The notes: generated by a model from the letters alone, not told the origin. Counted from the first letter of the stretch, positions 45,446-54,493 are shown. The stretch: DNA of 58,501 nucleotides from Candidatus Poribacteria bacterium (GCA_022822085.1 JAJECK010000147.1:1-58501), one strand, 5' to 3'. Numbers and translations: made by a program.

Positions 45446-48400
45446 TCATCGTGAACTTTTCAATTCGCTCCACGTCGTTGTCAGTCTATTTCTCGCAGAA
45501 ACAAAACCTTTCAGATGTGTGGTGGTAAGTACTTGACGCTCACCCGCGAAAGATACATCTTCAATCTGGTAATAGTAGATGACACCCTGTTTCGCAGTCG
45601 TATCAATCCATTTATAGGTTTGACGTTCACCGGTGGTGCCAGCCCCTTGAATCAGATTGGCATTTATCTGTTTGAATTCACCGTTGCGCGTCCGGCTACG
45701 ATAGATATTAAAGCCAGCGTTGTCTAACTCGGATTCTGTTGTCCATCGAATAACGACTGCACCGTTTTCAAGTGCCGGACGGAAAAAAGATAAGTTGACA
45801 GGGAGCGGTGTACCTTTGACAAATCCGGGTGTTCCGATGTCCTTACTGTCTCCATACCAAAGTTCTTCTCTTGGGACCCTCTTGAATGCGGTATCCACAG
45901 CGTGCACCCACGCATACTTGGCAGGGCGGCTTTTCATTCCCATCGGCAGCACAGCACCAGTCAAATCACCTTCAATATTGCGATTCGGCACCCCGATACG
46001 CGGACGTCCATTCGCGTCTTTAAGGCGAAGCAAAGACGTGCGGTGCTCATCTTCGGTCAGCTCTGTCGGCCAGTTCCAACTGTACGGATCATCAAGGCCA
46101 ATACCTTGACGCAGATTAGGTGCTTGACCATCAAGATTACCGATCTCATCGGATACAGTGCCATCACCATCAACGATTCTGATGTAGAAACCGCCTTCCG
46201 CATTTAGAATGGCGTCTTTCTTGTTTGCCATGCTAAACGCCGCTTTTGCCTTCTCAAAGATACCAGCGACCCGTGTATCCGGAAAATAATCCCTTTCTGA
46301 ATTTTTCCCTTTTGTAGAAACAATCAGTACTGTTTGATTGGGTGGAATGTAGGTAAACAGGTCTTTTAAGTTTATCGCAATATTCAGGTTACGCTTAAAC
46401 TCTTTCCAGGAACCAGATTCATGATTTTCAATAATGAGCTGCCATCCTGTTTGATCTTCGATCTCTTCGCTACTATCTGCAGCAAGGTCAATCGCTCGTG
46501 TTTTAGAGGTATTGTGGAGTTCAATCCATTGCGGTAGACTTTTGTTACCGGTAGCAAGCATCAGTTCGGTGATAATTAGGCTGCCCCCATCAAGCTGCGA
46601 TAGTTTACCTTTGGCGACACTGTTGTCGTACCCTGGCGTTCCGCCGTGTCGATCGTTTGCTCGAACGCTACGGTCATAACCGATCCCTGTGAATGCAGCT
46701 TGACTCCAAGCGTCTTTAAGGTATCCTTGTTTAGCACCATCACGTACCCACACTTTACCGGCACTGTTCAAACGATCACTTTGGAGGAAATCAGCGTCTG
46801 CTTGAAGATTACCGTTCAGCGGAAAAATCTTTGTGTGCCAAATATCACCACCAGACTTGCCATCCGGTTTCTTTTCATAGTTAGGTGAACCGGACCTTAG
46901 ATCCCGCTTGACGAACTCATTGTGAAGGGCACCGGGACCCACAGCATCCTCAACACGATGCCCGGTTTGGTAGACATCCCTACCATCTCCAACATCCCAA
47001 GGTTTACCGCTGCGCAGAATCAGCAACCACTGATTATTATTCGGAATTGCAAGTTTGTTATCTTCAACCGCGAGAAATTGGTGCGTACCGGCACCAAACT
47101 CTTGATCAGCAGCATCCATCTCAACATCAAATCCCATAGATAGAGGTGTTGACGATGGGTTTTTATTGACTAATAACAAGACACTACGCGCTGGAATGGA
47201 TATGGCCGGGAACTGGACGATCTCGGTTTCATTACCGAATCCCGTTGTTTTGGTAAGGGCCCAATCTTTAAGCGATTGATCGGAACCTGTTACATTCCGG
47301 AGTTCTATCCAATCTAATGCGTCATCCGATAAGTTCCCAATTTCATTGATAATAATCTTGTCTTTTGCCGGGGTATCTTGGCTCGGTCTTGTACGTGCAG
47401 TTGGCACTGTGGCGGCCCGGTTTGGCTTGCCAGGTGTGCCCCGGTAGTTACGAAGAAAAGCAATGGTAGCAATACTCCAATGTGCAGCCTCCCAGCCATT
47501 CGCGTAATTAACACGCTGCATAGATTTAAATTCTCGCCTCGGTGTTGCGCTACTCCCATGCTGTCCTTTACTATCAATATCCCAAGTTATATCATACTCC
47601 GGAACATTACTTAGTCTATCGGTCTCAGCAGGGGGACCGGGGAAATCTTTTGATGTGATTAATTTGATATCAGAATACGCAATCGGTGAAGTCGTTCTAT
47701 TGTAAATTTCAATCCACTGTTCCTGGGCGATGCTCGCAGCATCTCCGATATGACTTTCATCTTGCGCCCACATCACTTCATTGATAACGACCTGGCGTTG
47801 GTTACGATTGTGATTATCGTCAGCTGTAGTCGGATCACTCGCATCCGTTAGGCTGCCGAGCCTGTGAGTGGTACTAGGTATATTCACCCGCAGATTAAGT
47901 GTGCCACCACCTTGGAAAAGTGTCCAGAGATTCGGTACACTCTCATCTGAAACATCACTCCACGCAACTTTGACGATGGCGTAAGGTGGACTATTCGTTG
48001 GCAGTGTTGGCAGAGCCGCCGTTGTATCTGCAACGATAATCGCGTAACCTGAACCAGGAAGGTGAGTGTCAGGATTCCCTGTGATCTTAGATATGTCTAC
48101 TACCAACTCCTCTACAAAAACAGGGACGTTAGGGGGGTTAGGGGGTTGAGAGGGGTCGAAGTTAGGGTTATCGGTCTCCCGACGGTCCACCCGAAAAAAG
48201 GTAACGGGCGGAGCGTCATGAGCCCGAATAAATACCGTGTTATAACCTGCCAAGGTGAAGTTAACGAAGGCGTCGGCTGTCAGGACTGGCAAATTTGACC
48301 AAGTTATGAAGTATGTCTTTGAATCACCATCAGTGCCTTCACTAAAGGTGACAGAAGTATTCGGGTCTAGAGTTAGATCAGTTATTGTCGGTTTAGGATC

Positions 48401-48589
48401 AGGCTCGACACTATATGTAAGTGTGACAACAAGCTGACGTTCATTTTCGGGAGAATTTGTATCATCATCTGTAAACGTACCAGATAATGATATTTCAATA
48501 GTAGCCATTGCGGGCATTGCAATAAAGACGAACGCCGTAATAAGTAACCAAAAATGGAAATTATGGAAATTAAAGACTAATTTTCTCAT
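45446..48589 (-). CDS. Large exported lamin-tail-domain protein with C-terminal WGxLK-type tag
   Basis: The 1047 residues begin with a signal peptide (MRKLVFNFHNFHFWLLITAF, cleaved near MA). Three lamin-tail (LTD) domains are seen by their start strands: VVINEVMWAQ (near residue 268), IIINEIGNLS (near 410) and LIITELMLAT (near 668), each with a WIELHN-like motif. From about residue 928 a fibronectin-like domain (LPVNLSFFRPALENGAV, TTESELDNAGFNIYRSRT) resembles those before type IX secretion signals in Bacteroidetes. The protein ends RLTTTWSELKSSR. LTD domains in bacteria are surface or cell-envelope modules. An inverted-repeat element lies upstream. Confidence 0.9.
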   Translation of the reverse strand: MRKLVFNFHNFHFWLLITAFVFIAMPAMATIEISLSGTFTDDDTNSPENERQLVVTLTYSVEPDPKPTITDLTLDPNTSVTFSEGTDGDSKTYFITWSNLPVLTADAFVNFTLAGYNTVFIRAHDAPPVTFFRVDRRETDNPNFDPSQPPNPPNVPVFVEELVVDISKITGNPDTHLPGSGYAIIVADTTAALPTLPTNSPPYAIVKVAWSDVSDESVPNLWTLFQGGGTLNLRVNIPSTTHRLGSLTDASDPTTADDNHNRNQRQVVINEVMWAQDESHIGDAASIAQEQWIEIYNRTTSPIAYSDIKLITSKDFPGPPAETDRLSNVPEYDITWDIDSKGQHGSSATPRREFKSMQRVNYANGWEAAHWSIATIAFLRNYRGTPGKPNRAATVPTARTRPSQDTPAKDKIIINEIGNLSDDALDWIELRNVTGSDQSLKDWALTKTTGFGNETEIVQFPAISIPARSVLLLVNKNPSSTPLSMGFDVEMDAADQEFGAGTHQFLAVEDNKLAIPNNNQWLLILRSGKPWDVGDGRDVYQTGHRVEDAVGPGALHNEFVKRDLRSGSPNYEKKPDGKSGGDIWHTKIFPLNGNLQADADFLQSDRLNSAGKVWVRDGAKQGYLKDAWSQAAFTGIGYDRSVRANDRHGGTPGYDNSVAKGKLSQLDGGSLIITELMLATGNKSLPQWIELHNTSKTRAIDLAADSSEEIEDQTGWQLIIENHESGSWKEFKRNLNIAINLKDLFTYIPPNQTVLIVSTKGKNSERDYFPDTRVAGIFEKAKAAFSMANKKDAILNAEGGFYIRIVDGDGTVSDEIGNLDGQAPNLRQGIGLDDPYSWNWPTELTEDEHRTSLLRLKDANGRPRIGVPNRNIEGDLTGAVLPMGMKSRPAKYAWVHAVDTAFKRVPREELWYGDSKDIGTPGFVKGTPLPVNLSFFRPALENGAVVIRWTTESELDNAGFNIYRSRTRNGEFKQINANLIQGAGTTGERQTYKWIDTTAKQGVIYYYQIEDVSFAGERQVLTTTHLKGFVSARNRLTTTWSELKSSR

Positions 48590-48609
48590 TTAAAACTCCT
48601 CCAAAAGAG

Positions 48610-48769
48610 TTATAGTAAAATCCAAAAATATATGCCCGATTTTGATCCGTGGGATCTAAACAGACAGATTGGACTTTGCTGTACCACCCACTTTTAGTTT
48701 GTGCTGTATATGCGCAAACTAAAAGTGGGCAGTCCTACAGTGTGCAAGTAATTATAGATTTGACTATAA
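48610..48769. mobile_element. MITE-like element, TIR TTATAGTAAAATCC (copy 1)
   Basis: The ends TTATAGTAAAATCC (48610) and the inverted AGATTTGACTATAA (to 48769) bound 160 bases. The interior has a 15-bp hairpin, CCCACTTTTAGTTTG with CAAACTAAAAGTGGG (48687-48729). It lies between two lamin-tail genes. Confidence 0.75.
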
Positions 48770-48857
48770 ATTTGCGTAGGGGTAAGAGAGAACTCCGATT
48801 CTATTTAAAATTGGCACTATCCAGATATCACTCTTACAACCACATATTTTAATTATA

Positions 48858-50687
48858 TTAGTTATCGTATTTAAGTTTTCCCCATGTTGTAATGTGTTTG
48901 CCGGTCGGTGCGATAACACCCCGTAGCCGGTACGTTGTCCGTATGCCCCGTGTGCCTGATAGGTCTACGTCCTCAATGCGATAGTAGTACGAGACATTAG
49001 GCTTAGCGGTTTTGTCAACAAATTCATATTTAGTACGTTTGCCGGTGGTACCAGCACCTTGGATCAACTCTGCGTTAATGCGGTGGAAGTTCTTTGTTGG
49101 AGAGGTGCTACGGAATATATTGAACCCGGCATTATTCAACTCAGATTCCGTTGTCCAGTTGATAACCACTGCATCCTTAACAAACTTTGCTGAGAATTGC
49201 GAAAGTTCCACAGGTAAGGGTTTGCCACGCCGATACCCTGGCGTGCCGAGATCAGTAGAATGTCCATAATAAATACCGCGGGTGAGACGGACCGCATCAA
49301 TAGCGCGATGCCAGCCACGGCGTTCTATGCCTGAACGCGGCACACCCTCGTCAAAACGGCGTATCAACGAACTGCGAACACCTTCAATCAAGCTGTCATG
49401 TAGTTGCCATGTTTGTTTGTTTTCATTCAGGGTGCCGATCTGGTCTATGAGTTCATCTTTCGGATTTAGCAGTTTCAGCGAGAACCCGCCACGCGTAATC
49501 AGGCGATTGCGATTCGCTACATCGTCTTGTGCCAACTCCGCCGTATGCAAAACATGTAGTTGATAGACATCATCATCTGAAAGTTTGCCACCCTCTGAAT
49601 GTCTACCTAAACTGGTAACAAGCAATCTCGACTGTTGTGCGGGAATGATAAAGTCCTCTTTAAACGTAGTTGTCACTTCTAAAAGCGAAGGCTGCAGACG
49701 TTTCCACTGCAGTTTCCATCCTCGAAGGTTTACTGTTGAGATGCTATAGTTATAGACTTCAAGCCATTGTGGGAGCGAGTCTTCTCCACCCTCAGACTCA
49801 AACATAAATTCACTAAGGATAACTTTTTGAGTTACCTGTTCGGGTGGCGTTGGGTTTGTTGGGTTTGTCGGGTTTGTTGGGTCTGTTGGGTCTGCTGGGT
49901 CTGTTGGGTCTGTTGGGTTTGTACTAGGATCAATTGCTATAACAGTCGTAGTGGTGAGGGTATCGGTTGCCGTAGCATCATTTTGGGAAGTTGCTGTGAT
50001 GGAAACAAGATACGTACCGGCATCCAAAAGTGCTTCGCGGGGGATCGTCAATCTCACAGGGTCAGAAGCTCCTGACTGAAGCTGGACGAGATCGTTATCT
50101 AAAAACGCTGAGTCAGCATCGCCTGCTATTGTCAAAGATACCTGATCTAATTCGCCACCGTAATTTATTACACGAAAGTTATAAGTTATATCATGAGTTT
50201 CAGCTGTTGTGCTAACCTGCCTCAAATCATCAACACTGGTTAACGTCACATGATAAGCACCTTCTTCTATGGCTACAGCACTAAAACTTATTGTATCGCT
50301 AAACTGACCAGATTTCAGAATAACTTCTACTTTATTGACCCCCACAGTATCCCCAAGTGTTAAGTTCATGCTTATCTCACCAGTCGTTCTATTTGGGGAT
50401 GCCCAATAACCGGTACCATACTCATCATGCTCATGGTCTTCTAAGTTTGCTCCACTTAATTGCCCGCCTCCCGAAACAACTCTGATAAATACTGGAGCAG
50501 GTAACACAACTCCATTAGGACCGAGAACCTTAAAAACCAACGGTGCTTTTAATGCTCCACCAATCGTAGTGACCTGATTGTCGCCTGAAGTAATATGTAA
50601 AAGATGGTGTGCAAGGACATCCGTGGTGTAATTCCAACTACATAACGTAATTAGAATTGCAATCAGTGTCCAGACTTTTTTTCTCAT
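48858..50687 (-). CDS. Exported lamin-tail-domain protein with C-terminal WGxLK-type tag
   Basis: The 609-residue protein has a signal peptide (residues about 6-26), two beta-rich Ig-like regions to about 255, a Pro/Thr/Asp linker of (N/D)PT triplets encoded by a 9-bp minisatellite, then one LTD domain (VILSEFMFESEGGEDSLPQW, near 287). From about 487 there is the same domain as in its neighbours (LPVELSQFSAKF, TTESELNNAGFNIFRST), ending HITTWGKLKYDN. It is paralogous to the gene at 51587 over its last 320 residues, with near-identical DNA, indicating recent duplication or gene conversion. Confidence 0.9.
   Translation of the reverse strand: MRKKVWTLIAILITLCSWNYTTDVLAHHLLHITSGDNQVTTIGGALKAPLVFKVLGPNGVVLPAPVFIRVVSGGGQLSGANLEDHEHDEYGTGYWASPNRTTGEISMNLTLGDTVGVNKVEVILKSGQFSDTISFSAVAIEEGAYHVTLTSVDDLRQVSTTAETHDITYNFRVINYGGELDQVSLTIAGDADSAFLDNDLVQLQSGASDPVRLTIPREALLDAGTYLVSITATSQNDATATDTLTTTTVIAIDPSTNPTDPTDPADPTDPTNPTNPTNPTPPEQVTQKVILSEFMFESEGGEDSLPQWLEVYNYSISTVNLRGWKLQWKRLQPSLLEVTTTFKEDFIIPAQQSRLLVTSLGRHSEGGKLSDDDVYQLHVLHTAELAQDDVANRNRLITRGGFSLKLLNPKDELIDQIGTLNENKQTWQLHDSLIEGVRSSLIRRFDEGVPRSGIERRGWHRAIDAVRLTRGIYYGHSTDLGTPGYRRGKPLPVELSQFSAKFVKDAVVINWTTESELNNAGFNIFRSTSPTKNFHRINAELIQGAGTTGKRTKYEFVDKTAKPNVSYYYRIEDVDLSGTRGIRTTYRLRGVIAPTGKHITTWGKLKYDN
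49852..49923 (-). repeat. 9-bp minisatellite coding (N/D)PT linker
   Basis: Eight 9-base units (GGGTTTGTT/GGGTCTGTT and variants on + strand) encode the Pro/Thr/Asp linker of the 609-residue lamin-tail protein. The unit is a whole number of codons, so slippage would change linker length without breaking the frame. Confidence 0.9.
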
Positions 50688-50714
50688 TTGCTAAAATCTC
50701 CTTTGTTATGTTGT

Positions 50715-50747
50715 TAGGTCGGGTTTCGCTTCGCTCTACCCGACCTA
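50715..50747. repeat. REP-like palindrome, GTAGGTCGGGT family
   Basis: TAGGTCGGGT and ACCCGACCTA arms surround TTCGCTTCGCTCT. It lies between the lamin-tail gene start and the 3' end of the F5/8C-like lipoprotein gene. Confidence 0.85.
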
Positions 50748-50751
50748 CGCG

Positions 50752-51420
50752 TTAATACAACAGTAGTGCATCAAGTTGATCAGTATCTATTTTCTCAATT
50801 GGATCATCTTCGATGTTTTCATCAACTTTGTAACCGAAAATCTCTATTTCCCTGATCTTCGCAGCAGCACGAATACGTGTGGGACCACCGGTCCCAGTCA
50901 TAGTTGTGCCAGTTCATGTACTTGTTGCACTGGCAAGTCTATGTGAGCCTTGTTGACGGGTCAATGCCCCATCGTCGGTAGTGCCTAAAACAACGAGCCT
51001 GACTTTGTCTGTTGGAAATGAGTATAAAACGGGAACAACAATTGTTCCTGTTTTGACACTTTGCAATCCTTTAATCAACTGCCAATCCGAATCTGATAAA
51101 GCACTTTCGCCTTTGTATATGTAAAGATTAAATTTTTTGATGTTATCTGAATGGATAACAACCTTTCGTATAACTTTTTTTACAGGTAAAGTGATAACAA
51201 CTTCGGGGGAGCTTGTTATACTTTTACCTGCTCCCTTTCTTACTTGTGCCTGACCGACAGTTTCTATATCACCGTCAATCACTTCCCAGCTGGTTGCGTT
51301 TGTTCCATCAAGCAGCGCATAGTTATCACTCCATTCCTGTTCAGAAAACAGCGCACTACACCCAGCCATAAGGACGCAAATACATAAAAGTAAAAATGGA
51401 CGGATAAATTTATTAAACAT
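50752..51420 (-). CDS. F5/8C (discoidin)-like lipoprotein with in-frame UGA
   Basis: A lipoprotein signal with lipobox LMAGC (Cys 21) precedes a jelly-roll domain of the discoidin type: YALLDGTNATSWEV, VVITLPVKKVIRKVVIHS, WQLIKGLQSVKTG, YSFPTDKVRLVVLG. Reading ends at TGA (50914-50916) after residue 168. The same frame continues to TAA 50752 and completes the domain with RIRAAAKIREIEIFGYK, the usual last strand, so the two parts are one gene. The TGA may be a recent nonsense mutation, readthrough or, less likely, selenocysteine. It is flanked by MITE copies. Confidence 0.75.
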
Positions 51421-51446
51421 TGTAGTCTCCTTTTGTTAAATTTGAG

Positions 51447-51574
51447 TTATAGCGGAATCTATAATTACTTGCACACCTATGTAGCGTCCACTTCCCAGTT
51501 TGCCCTACAGCACAGTCCGGCAGTTTAGGTTTAACGTACCAAAAGTGTGCATATATTTTTGGATTTTACTATAA
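51447..51574. mobile_element. MITE-like element, TIR TTATAGTAAAATCC (copy 2)
   Basis: The ends TTATAGCGGAATCTATAA (51447) and GGATTTTACTATAA (51561-51574) form the terminal inverted repeat; orientation is reversed relative to copy 1. Length is 128 bases. It lies between the F5/8C-like lipoprotein and the next lamin-tail gene. Confidence 0.7.
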
Positions 51575-51586
51575 GAATTGATTTAA

Positions 51587-53860
51587 TTATCGGGCATCTT
51601 TGAGTGTTCCCCAAGTTGTTACGCGTTTACCAGTCGGTGTAATAACACCTCGTACCTGCTGCGTTGCGATAATTTCACGCGTGCCAGCTAAGTCTATGTC
51701 CTCAAGCCGGTAGTAATACGCGACGTTAGGTTTAGCGGTTTTGTCAATGAATTGATATTTGTTTCGATCACCAGTAGTCCCGGCCCCTTGAATCAATTTT
51801 GCGTTGATCGGACGGAAGTTCTTAGTTGGAGAGGTGCTGCGGTATATATTGAACCCGGCATTATTCAGTTCAGATTCCGTTGTCCAGTTGATAACCACAT
51901 CATCCTTAACAAATTTTGCGGAGAAATGTGAAAGTTCCACAGGTAAAGGTTTGCCACGCCGATACCCTGGCGTGCCGAGATCAGTTGAATGTCCATAATA
52001 AATACCGCGGGTGAGACGAGCTGCGTCAACAGCACGACGCCAACCCCGGCGTGCTATGCCTGAACGCGGCACACCCCCATCAAAACGGCGTATCAACGAA
52101 CTGCGAACACCTTCAATCAAGCTGTCATGTAGTTGCCATGTTTGTTTGTTTTCATTCAGGGTGCCGATCTGGTCAATGAGGACACCGTTCACATTCAACA
52201 GTTTGAGAGAGAACCCACCCTGGGCAATGAGACGGCTGTGGTTCTGTATACCTGCTTGCGCGGCTGGCGCACTTTCTTCATCCTCCGATGCCGCTTCTTC
52301 ATCCTCTGACACAAGGCTTGCAAGCAAAGTGGCAAGCAGATAAACACTGTCATCTGAAAGATTACCTCCACCTGAATGTCTGCCTAAATCACTAACAATG
52401 ACTCGGCACTGTTGGCTCGGAATGATGAAGTCGTCTTGGAATGTTGCTGTCACATCCATAGTAGAAGGCTTCAGCTGCTTCCACTGGAGTTTCCAACCCC
52501 GAAGGTTTACTGCTGAGTTGCTATTGTTATAGACTTCAATCCATTGTGGAAGCGAGTCTTCTCCCCCCTCCGACTCGAACATAAATTCGCTAAAGATAAC
52601 TTTGTGGGTTGACCGATCAGGCGGCGTTGGTACTACTGGTGTCGTTGGGTCGCCCGTTTGTTTGGATGCACCATCCGTGATAATTGTTTTAGTCGTCACG
52701 GCAGCAGTTACCGTCGGATCGTTTGTAGAAGTTGCTTTGACGGTAACATTATAAGTGCCAGCCTTTGAAAGTGCTATGCGGGGGATCGTCAATGTAATAT
52801 CCTCATAACTATCTGGGAAAAGTAGGACTTTGTTTGGACTTACTCGCGCAGCCCCAATATCGCCGGACATTGTGAAGGATATCTCGTCTGAACCGGAACC
52901 GGTATTTGTTACACGCAAGGTCCAAGTTATATCTTCAGCATCGCTTGTTGTAGAAGTACGCGTCAAATCACCGAAACTGTCTAACAAAAGATCATCTACT
53001 CTCTGGAGTACATTGACTCTGAAAGTAACGGTTCTGTCAACACTTCCCGTGCCCGCGGGAGTAGCATGGATTGTGAAAGAAGAAAAACCAGTTTTGATAA
53101 ATACATCGCCATTAATGGTTACTGTCACTTCCTCGCTACTATTTGGTGCAACTATTACTGAAGCTCGTGAAAAACTTATTGCACTCGTATCGATGAGTGC
53201 CCCTTTAATAGCTCCCACTGAAAAATCAACACTAACAGGATTGGAAGTATCATTATTCTCAACCAGTAGGGTAAAAGTTATATCTCTAATTTTCTCTTCT
53301 TGTAACTCCTGAATATCCTGAGGAGTGCTAAAACGTAAGTCGGTAACTGTATCACCAGGATTTCTCCAATAAAGAGTCCATATTACATCAGTTGTAAAGA
53401 ATGGATACCATGTCGATTCATCATCAGGATCATATACAACATTAGGATCCAATAACTCAAAGTAGAATACAACATTGTCACGAACGTCTGGGATTTTGCT
53501 CCGAGGAATCGTAAATGTTACATCATGTGTCCCTGTCCCATTTAGAGTAAGTTGAGTTGGACTAGCTGTAAAGTCGTCCGGTTCAAAACCAATAAATGTT
53601 TGCTCGTGCACTAAAAGATTGGTAATAGGATCTATGTAAGATCTATCTTGTCCCTCTCCAAAAATCGCCGTATTGTATGTGCCGCTGTCTCCGGCTACAC
53701 TTGTCACACGTACGGTAAATGTTAAATCGTCAGTATCAATGTCGTATATAATTTTATTTTTATCACCTACAATTTCTGCACTTAAAGCAGCGGCTCTCTG
53801 TAACGGAATTAAAGCACACATTAGCAATAGAATAGATAAAACGAAATATCTTTTTTTCAC
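51587..53860 (-). CDS. Exported lamin-tail-domain protein with C-terminal WGxLK-type tag
   Basis: The 757-residue protein has a signal peptide (residues about 5-25, ending ALS) and three Ig-like or CARDB-like beta domains to about 400 (IIYDIDTDDLTFTVRVTS, ITFTLLVENNDTSNPVSV, ITWTLRVTNTGSGSDEIS). An LTD domain follows near 420 (VIFSEFMFESEGG) and from about 638 the shared C-terminal domain (LPVELSHFSAKF, NNAGFNIYRST), ending RVTTWGTLKDAR. An acidic insert of about 20 residues (EDEEAASEDEESAP) lies in the LTD region and is absent from its paralog. A MITE copy sits upstream. Confidence 0.9.
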   Translation of the reverse strand: MKKRYFVLSILLLMCALIPLQRAAALSAEIVGDKNKIIYDIDTDDLTFTVRVTSVAGDSGTYNTAIFGEGQDRSYIDPITNLLVHEQTFIGFEPDDFTASPTQLTLNGTGTHDVTFTIPRSKIPDVRDNVVFYFELLDPNVVYDPDDESTWYPFFTTDVIWTLYWRNPGDTVTDLRFSTPQDIQELQEEKIRDITFTLLVENNDTSNPVSVDFSVGAIKGALIDTSAISFSRASVIVAPNSSEEVTVTINGDVFIKTGFSSFTIHATPAGTGSVDRTVTFRVNVLQRVDDLLLDSFGDLTRTSTTSDAEDITWTLRVTNTGSGSDEISFTMSGDIGAARVSPNKVLLFPDSYEDITLTIPRIALSKAGTYNVTVKATSTNDPTVTAAVTTKTIITDGASKQTGDPTTPVVPTPPDRSTHKVIFSEFMFESEGGEDSLPQWIEVYNNSNSAVNLRGWKLQWKQLKPSTMDVTATFQDDFIIPSQQCRVIVSDLGRHSGGGNLSDDSVYLLATLLASLVSEDEEAASEDEESAPAAQAGIQNHSRLIAQGGFSLKLLNVNGVLIDQIGTLNENKQTWQLHDSLIEGVRSSLIRRFDGGVPRSGIARRGWRRAVDAARLTRGIYYGHSTDLGTPGYRRGKPLPVELSHFSAKFVKDDVVINWTTESELNNAGFNIYRSTSPTKNFRPINAKLIQGAGTTGDRNKYQFIDKTAKPNVAYYYRLEDIDLAGTREIIATQQVRGVITPTGKRVTTWGTLKDAR

Positions 53861-53900
53861 GAGTTTGATCCTCCATTTATGGCTAAAGTTTTGAACAATT

Positions 53901-54220
53901 TTATAGTAAAATCCAAAAATATGTTTACACGCCGCGATGGGATCTCACAAGACACCTTTGTAGGGGCTGGGTTACCCAGCCCTATAGGCGTCAATTTAGT
54001 GATTTTCCCAGGCCGGTAGGTTCGGTTTCCTAACCGAACCGGATCCTTCGCGAATACCTCTTTGAACGCAATTGGCACAAAACCGGTTCGGTTAGGAAAC
54101 CGAACCTACCGAGCTGAAATTTATAGCGTAATTCACCTTAAATTGACGCTTATGGGGCTGGGTTACCCAGCCCCTACGTTCCCTTGCCGCGTGTGCAAAT
54201 AATTACGGATTTTACTAAAA
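53901..54220. mobile_element. Nested inverted-repeat element (MITE copy 3)
   Basis: The outer ends TTATAGTAAAATCC (53901) and GGATTTTACTAAAA (to 54220) match the MITEs at 48610 and 51447. Inside are GGGGCTGGGTTACCCAGCCC copies (53963-53982 and 54154-54174), then ATAGGCGTCAATTTA (53984-53998) with TAAATTGACGCTTAT (54139-54153), then an innermost perfect 29-base inverted repeat, 54014-54042 with 54083-54111. It holds no ORF and directly precedes the 757-residue lamin-tail gene. Confidence 0.85.
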
Positions 54221-54379
54221 AATTATCTTTATTTTTTATTTGTCGTGCGCGACTTGTATAGTCCGCGTAGCTGATATTTCTCAAAAATTCAATAGACATT
54301 ATATTGATTTAATTCTGGTATTCTGTTACGAACAACACACATCACGCAAAGCCGCGCAAAACCGAATGTAACAACAAAA

Positions 54380-54438
54380 GCCCGCGATGCAATATATCGT
54401 GCGGGCACAAAAAAATCGCAGCATAGAATTCCTGCGAT
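54380..54438 (-). terminator. Two tandem intrinsic terminators, minus strand
   Basis: First, ATCGCAG (54415-54421) pairs with CTGCGAT (54432-54438) and on the minus strand runs into seven T. Then GCCCGC (54380-54385) pairs with GCGGGC (54401-54406), followed on the minus strand by TTTTGTTGTT. They would end a minus-strand transcript coming from about 54.4-54.8 kb, for which no confident gene is seen. Confidence 0.7.
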
Positions 54439-54476
54439 AAGACCTTGTAATATGTCCAGATTCACGAATGTTAATC

Positions 54477-54493
54477 GGGGGGGGGGGGGGGGG
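54477..54493. repeat. G17 homopolymer tract
   Basis: Seventeen consecutive G occur in an AT-rich setting. On the minus strand the tract lies in a possible small frame starting MKKRDVHTTIQIWKMYASGV (about 54590), which would shift frame with tract length. It could be phase-variable or an assembly error. Confidence 0.9.

Noticed and set aside
50893-50916. Selenocysteine at the UGA as a firm call
   Set aside because: The hairpin geometry fits loosely but the family is not known to use selenocysteine and the simplest explanation is a nonsense mutation; kept only as a finding.
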